From: Magnolia sinica
Taxonomy: Eukaryota > Streptophyta > Magnoliopsida > Magnoliales > Magnoliaceae
Assembly (NCBI RefSeq): GCF_029962835.1
Contig: NC_080583.1
Location: 69,239,158 to 69,303,157 of the forward strand
Length of the DNA stretch: 64,000 bases
Reading direction: 5' to 3'
Positions 58,227 through 64,000 of this stretch are shown here, piece after piece (position 1 is the stretch's first letter; each line of letters starts with the position of its first letter). The notes below the pieces were generated by a model that saw only the letters and a program-made list of their open reading frames with translations, did no database searches and had not been told where the DNA came from. The position numbers and the translations under genes were made by a program.

Positions 58227-58445
58227 GAATACAATGACTTATTATCCAAGAAAAACATCATTGAGGTATATTGCTGTATTTCTCAGTCTGTAAAGGATCT
58301 CTCTCTTTTAAAAAAAATAAAAATAAATTGAATTTGTTTATGTCTAAAGTTGTTTGTTTACTGTATTCTTCTCTTGCTTACAATGATAAGTCAAAAAATC
58401 AAGAAGGTGATTGAAGAGCTTGATGAAAAGAAGAAGGAAACACTA
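58227..58445 (+). pseudogene. SMC2: SMC2 condensin-subunit fragment (two exons)
   Basis: Exon A (58227-58265) encodes EYNDLLSKKNIIE and ends at a GT donor. After a 116-bp intron, exon B (58382-58445) encodes NDKSK, then in a shifted frame IKKVIEELDEKKKETL. This is the conserved coiled-coil segment just before the C-terminal ATPase head of SMC2, the condensin subunit that compacts chromosomes (recognised from the family; human SMC2 has a closely similar segment). Defects: one extra A in the run at 58392-58397 shifts the frame, the acceptor before exon B is AC instead of AG, and the next codons are replaced by telomere-like repeat. The rest of the gene is absent. Confidence 0.85.
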
Positions 58446-58479
58446 AAATCCCTAAACCTAAACCTACACCTAATCCTAC
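58446..58479 (+). repeat. Short interstitial telomere-like block
   Basis: The text atccctaaacctaaacctac then acctaatccta equals a unit of the large array (for example at about 60765-60795) and has the same orientation. It lies 1.1 kb before the array and directly abuts the broken SMC2 exon; the two share CTAAA at the join. Confidence 0.85.
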
Positions 58480-58959
58480 AATTGTGCTTGTTTTAGATTA
58501 TGGAGTGCCTTTTTTGGTTTACATGCATGCCTCAGCTTCATATAATCATAAAATTTCATATGTTGATCAATATATATGATGAAACCCTACTCTCTCACAG
58601 CAATGTGAGAATAACAACACTCCAGATATGCATATCCTTTATCTTTCTTGTATGTAGTTACATGTCGAATTTCTTCCTTCTTTAGTTCATTACACTCAAT
58701 TCAGGTATGGTTTGCACCAATTCAAGAGACTGTACATTAGGCATTCAATATATAAGACTAGAGTGAGACTAATTAGGCATTTAAATGTGTTGCAGGATAT
58801 TGTTTGAATTGCTTGTCCTAACAGGTGCATAAGTTGGGATGGATTGGACTTCTATCTTGAGAAAATGCCATGATTTTAGGTAGTTATTATTGTAATGGAA
58901 AGTTAAAAAATTAAAAGAGAGAGATAATGAATTCATGGAAAGAAATGTTCTTTATCAAT

Positions 58960-59058
58960 AGGGCTGCTTTCGCCGGGTTTGATGCAGAAATCGTCGCTAA
59001 CTTCACAGAAAGACAAATAGCATCAGTGGCCACAGAATCCTCCATGTTAGATTGTTGA
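58960..59058 (+). pseudogene. DNA-3-methyladenine glycosylase I fragment
   Basis: The plus strand encodes RAAFAGFDAEIVANFTERQI then ASVATESS before a stop. It matches the conserved (F)REAFSGFDAE(I/V)VAKFTE segment of plant TAG-type DNA-3-methyladenine glycosylase I, a base-excision repair enzyme of the HhH-GPD-related superfamily (from family knowledge). Only about 30 codons remain; the preceding helix and the zinc-binding parts are absent. A minus-strand frame overlapping it is a shadow. Confidence 0.75.
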
Positions 59059-59115
59059 TTGGACTTGATTTTATTTAAATGATCTTGATATTCCATTTTA
59101 TTTAAATGAGCAGAA

Positions 59116-59611
59116 CTGGATATGCGTCGGAGCTATCCGGATGTTGAGTGGGGGTCCTTGGAAGGTGGGAAGCACTGTTATGACCATGACGAAGCTATCC
59201 ATTTCCTATGGACAACACTAGAGTGGCCTAGCCATTTGGACAGGCCGTGTTTATATCTGTATTTGCTTAAAATTGATGGAGCAGACCTGGATGTGCGTCG
59301 GAGCTATCCAGATGTTGAGAGAGGGTCCCTGGAAGGTGAAAACCGCTGTTATAACCATGATGAAGTTGTCCATTTCCTATGGACATCATTGGAGTGGCCT
59401 GGCCATTTGGACAGGCCGTGTTTATATCTATATTTGGTCAAAATTGATGGAGTAGACCCGGATGTGCGTCGGAGCTATCCGGATGTTGAGCAGGGGTCCC
59501 TAGAATGTGGAAACCACTATTATGACTATGATGAAGCTTTACATTTCCTATGGACAACATTAGAGGGGCCTGACCAATTGGAGCAGGCCGTGTTTATATC
59601 TGTATTTGCAG
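59116..59611 (+). repeat. 171-bp tandem repeat, three units
   Basis: Units start at 59116, 59287 and 59458, exactly 171 bp apart; the third is cut at about 59611 by the telomere-like array. Because 171 is a multiple of 3 and no unit has a stop, a 191-residue frame (59122-59697) spans them with the repeated RRSYPDVE...GSLE and HFLWT(T/S)LE(W/G)P words. No domain is recognised, and most likely the frame is incidental to a subtelomeric minisatellite. Confidence 0.85.
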
Positions 59612-62600
59612 GGACCTCACCCTTAACCTATAACCTAAACCTATTCTCAATTCCCAAAACCTATAACTACAACTTAAACCTTAACCTGAACCTATAACCT
59701 ATGACCTATAACCTATAACCTATAACCTAAGCTCAATTCCCTAAACTTTAACCTACAACCTAACCTAAACCTATCCTTATAACCTAAACCTATTCTCAAA
59801 TCCCAAAACCTAAAACCTAAACCTATAACCCATAACCTGAACCTATAACCTAAACTCAATTCCCTAAACCTTAACCTATAACCTAACCTAAACCTATACT
59901 TATAACCTAAACCTATTCTCAAATCCCAAAACCTATAACTATAACCTAAACCTTAACCAAAAACCTATAACCTAACCTAAACCTATAACCTAAACCTTAA
60001 CCTAAACCTAAACCTATAACCTAAACCTAAACCTAAACCTAAACCTATAACCTAAACTCAATTCTCTAAACCTCAACCTACACCCTAACCTAAACCTATT
60101 CTCAAATCCCAAAACCTATACTTATAACCTAAACCTAAACCTTAACTTATAACCTAAACCTATACTTATAACCTTAACATAAACTTATAACCTTAACCAA
60201 AACCTATTCTCAAATCCCAAAACCTATACTTATAACCTAAACCTTAACCTATAACCTAAACATATACTTATAACCTTAACTTAAACCTAAAACTTAACCT
60301 ATAACCTAACCTATAACCTATAACCTATAACCTAAACTCAATTCCCTAAACCTTAACCTATAACCTATAACCTAAACTATAACATATAACCTAAACTCAA
60401 TTTCCTAAACCTTAACCTATAACCTAAACACAATTCCCTAAACCTTAACCCATAACCTAACCTAAACCTAAACCTATAACCTACACTTATATCCTAACTA
60501 TAATATAAACCTAAAACCTAAGCCTAAAACCCAAACGTAAACCCGATCCCGAACCCGAACCTGATTTCTAAAACCTAAACCTTAACCTATTCTCAATTCC
60601 CTAAACTATAACCTAAATCTAAACCTAAACCTTAACCTATTCTCAATTCCCTAAATCTATAACCTAAATCTAAACCTAAACCTTAACCTAAACCTATAAC
60701 CTAAACCTATAACCTATAACCTAAAACCTAAACTTAAACCTAAAACCTAAACGTATTCTCAAATCCCTAAACCTAAACCTACACCTAATCTTAATCTCAA
60801 ATCCCTAAACCTAAACTTACACCTAATCCTAATCTCAACTCCCTAACCTAAACCTAAACCCGATCCCGAACCCGAATCTGAATCCCTAAACCCTTAGCCT
60901 AAACCTAAACCTAAACCTAAACCTATAACCTAAACTTAATTCACTTAAAACCTACACCTTAACCCAAACACATAATCCAAACCCGAACCTAAACTCGAAT
61001 TCCTGAACCTGAACCTATAACCTATAACCTAAAACCTAAACCTATTCTCAAATCCCAAAACTATAACTATAACCTAAACCTTAACCTAAACCTATAACCT
61101 ATAACCTAAACTGAATTCCCTAAACGTTAACCTATAACTTAACCTATAACCTAAACTTATACTTATAACCTAAACCTATTCTCAAATCCCAAAACCTATA
61201 ACCTAAACCTAAACCTTAACCTAAACCTATGACCTACAACCTGAACCTATAACCTAAACTCAATTCCCTAAACCAATTAACCTATAACCTAACCTAAACC
61301 TATACTTATAACCTAAACCTATTCTCAAATCCCAAAACTTATAACTATAACCTAAACCTTAACCAAAAACATATAACCTATAACCTAAACTCAATTCCCT
61401 AAACCTTAACCTACACCCTAACCTAAACGTATACTTATAACCTAAACCTATTCTTAAATCCCAAAACCTATAACCTATAAACTAAACCTGAACCCGAACC
61501 CGAATTCCTAAACCTAAACCTATACTTATAACCTAAACCTATACTTATAACCACAACCAAAACCTATTCTCAAATTCCAAAACCTATACTTATAACCAAA
61601 ACCTTAACCTATAACCTAAACCTATACTTATAACCTTAACCTAAACTTATAACCTTAACCAAAACCTATTTTGAAATCCCAAAACCTATACTTATAACCT
61701 AAACCTTAACCAATAACCTAAACCTATACTTATAACCTAAACCTTAACCTATAACCTAAACCTATACTTATAGCCTTAACCTAAACTTCTAACCTTAACC
61801 TAAACCAAAAACTTAACCTATAACCTAACCTATAACCTATAACCTATACCTATAACCTATAACCAAAACTCAATTCCCAAAACCTTAACCTATAACCTAT
61901 AAACTAAACTCAATTCCCTAAACCTTAACCTATAACCTATAACCTATAACCTATAACCTAAACAAAATTCCCTAAACCTTAACCCATAACCTAACCTAAA
62001 CCTAAACCTATAACCTACACTTATAACCTAACTATAATCTAAACCTAAAACCTAAGCCTAAAACCCAAACGTAAACCCAATCCCGAACCCGAACCCGAAC
62101 GCGATTTCCTAAACCTAAACCTACACCTAATCCTAATCTCAACTCCCTAACCTAAACCTAAACCTAAACTTGAAAACCCAAACCTAAACCCGATCTCGAA
62201 CCCGAACCCGATTTCTTAAACCTAAACCTTAACCTATTCTCAATTCCCTAAATCTATAACCTAAACCTAAACCTAAGCCTATAACCTAAACCTAAACCTT
62301 AACCTATAACCTAAACCTAAACCTATACTTGAAAACACAAACCTAAACCCGATCCCGAACTCGAACCCAATTTCCTAAACCTAAACCTTAACCTATTATC
62401 AATTCCCTAAACCTATAGCTTATAACCTAAACCTAAACCTTAACCTAAATCTAAACCTAAACCTTAACTTAAACATAAATGTAAACCTATAACCTTAACC
62501 TAAACCAAAACATACGACCTAAAACCTTAACCTATAACCTACAACCTAACCTTAAACTAAACCTAAAACCTAAACCTTAACCTATAACCTAAAACCTAAA

Positions 62601-64000
62601 CCTAAACCTAAAACCAAAATGTATTCTAAAATCCCTAAACCTATAGCTTAAAACCTAAACCTAAACCTCAACCTCAACCTAAACCTAAACTTAAACCTTA
62701 ACCTATAACCTATAACCTAAACCTAAACGTAAAACCTAAATGTATTCTCAAATCCCTAAACCTAAACCTATACCTAATTCAAATCTCAACTCCCTAACCT
62801 AAACCTAAACCTAAACTTGAAAACCCAAACCTAAACCCGATCCTGAACCCAAACCCGATTTCCTAAACCTAAACCTTAAACTATTCTCAATTCCCTAAAC
62901 CCATAGCTTATAACCTAAACCTAAACCTAAACCTATAACCTATAACCTAAACCTAAACCTAAAACCTAAATGTATTCTCAAATCCCTAAACCTAAACCTA
63001 CACCTAATCCTAATCTCAACTCCCTAACCTAAACCTAAACTTGAAAACCCAAACCCAAACCCGATCCCAAACTCGAACCCGATTTCCTAAACCCAAACCT
63101 TAACCTATTCTCAATTCCCTAAACCTCAACCTATAACCTAAACCTTAACCTAAAACCTAAATGTATTCTCAAATCCCTAAACCTAAACCTGCACCTAATC
63201 CTAATCTCAACTCCTCAACCTAAACCAAAACCTAAACTTGAAAACCCAAACCCAAACCCGATCCCGAACCCGAACCCGATTTCCTAAACCTAAACCTTAA
63301 CCTATTCTCAATTCCCTAAACCTATAGCTTATAACCTAAACCTAAACCTAAACCTAAACCTTAACCTAAGCCTAAACCTAAACCTATAACATATAACCTA
63401 AACCTAAACCTTAACCTAAGCCTAAACCTAAACCTGTAACATATAACCTAAACCTAAACCTGAAACCTAAATGTATTCTCAAATCTCTAAACCTAAACCT
63501 ACACCTAATCCTAATCTCAACTAATTAACCTAAACCTAAACTTAAACTTGAAAACCTAAACCTAAACCCGATCCCGTACCCAAACCTAATTTCCTAAACC
63601 TAAACCTAAACTTGAAAACCCAAACCTAAACCCGATCCCGAACCCGAACCCCGGATTTTCTAAACCTAAACCTTAACCTATTCTCAATTCCCTAAACCTA
63701 TAGCTTATAACCTAAAACCTAAACCTAAACCTAAACCTTAACCTAAACCTAAACCTAAACCTATAACCTATAACCTAAACCTAAACCTATAACCTAAATG
63801 TATTCTCAAATCCCAAAACCTAAACCTACACCTAATCTTAATCTCAACTTCCTAACCTAAACCTAAACCTAAACTTGAAAACCCAAACCTAAACCTGATC
63901 CCGAACCCGAACTCGATTTCCTAGACCTTAACCTTAACCTATTCTCAATTCCCTAAACCTATAGCTTATAACCTAAAACCTAAACCTTAACCTAAACCTA
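59612..64000 (+). repeat. Degenerate telomere-like array, C-rich strand on +
   Basis: Continuous cctaaa, cctataa, cc(c)taaa and ccttaa words run to the window edge. Canonical CCCTAAA appears mostly singly, within 'attccctaaacc' and 'aatccctaaacc'. From about 60530 and again from 62030 longer units appear, marked by 'cccgatcccgaacccgaacc', 'gatttcctaaacc', 'tattctcaattccctaaacc' and 'aaatgtattctcaaatcccta'; marker spacing in the last 2 kb ranges from roughly 60 to 310 bp (often 200-310). The words are those of the plant telomere C strand but too degenerate to be telomerase-maintained. Confidence 0.9.

Noticed and set aside
58911..59096. Minus-strand ORF of 61 residues
   Set aside because: Antisense shadow of the DNA glycosylase fragment, whose conserved text reads on +.
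59612..64000. True terminal telomere
   Set aside because: Canonical CCCTAAA is not tandem, the words are degenerate, and the strand orientation is wrong for an end at the right.

Overview
This window looks like plant nuclear DNA, most likely from a basal angiosperm or magnoliid-type genome. Taxonomy is inferred only from the plant retroelement families, the CCCTAAA-type telomere words and the abundant 'gtgggcccacc' intergenic style. It holds no intact conventional protein-coding gene. It is a nested stack of transposable elements ending in a gene-fragment mosaic and a 4.4 kb degenerate telomere-like array. I found no tRNA, rRNA or CRISPR array.

Layout. (1) 1-8964 is the 3' LTR of a Copia element whose body lies left of the window. 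It is split by a complete 6.5 kb CACTA transposon (2208-8691; 13-bp terminal repeats, ATT target duplication) that carries exons of at least two host genes, kinesin-13A and a PHD-finger protein. (2) 8971-18986 is a minus-strand Tat-type Gypsy element whose gag region is interrupted by a minus-strand Copia element (9706-16687) with an env-like ORF. (3) 18987-30821 is a pile of LTR fragments: a second Tat LTR, two plus-strand Gypsy LTRs, a Copia gag plus LTR, a perfect solo Tat LTR with AGGCC duplications, and another Copia LTR. (4) 30822-44424 is a minus-strand Tekay-like chromovirus with very long LTRs, decayed gag-pol and a chromodomain. Its 3' LTR is fused to a second, related LTR. (5) 44425-about 48900 is an hAT transposon with a decayed BED-finger transposase and a second BED-type reading frame. 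(6) 48911-55100 is LTR debris, two orphan CACTA ends and a three-copy dispersed repeat bounded in one copy by a near-perfect palindrome. (7) 55100-59110 is a gene-fragment mosaic: a promoter-like segment, an unidentified exon, two exons of SMC2 and a piece of a DNA-3-methyladenine glycosylase I. (8) 59116-59611 is three 171-bp tandem repeats, abutting (9) 59612-64000, the telomere-like array.

The nesting gives a relative chronology. The Tat element (8971-18986) is older than the Copia element inserted into it, and the Copia 3' LTR at the left is older than the CACTA element inside it. The telomere-like array has its C-rich strand on +, so it is not in the orientation expected if the chromosome tip lay to the right. 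It reads as interstitial, or as proximal to a tip on the left.

The strongest hunt items are: the multi-gene Pack-CACTA; palindromic TCGA-type motif arrays lying upstream of the TATA box in LTRs of two unrelated superfamilies; the 96-bp in-frame duplication of the integrase segment carrying the catalytic Glu; the SMC2 fragment broken off at telomere-like sequence; and the wrong-way telomere-like array. I see no evidence for a wholly new functional system.
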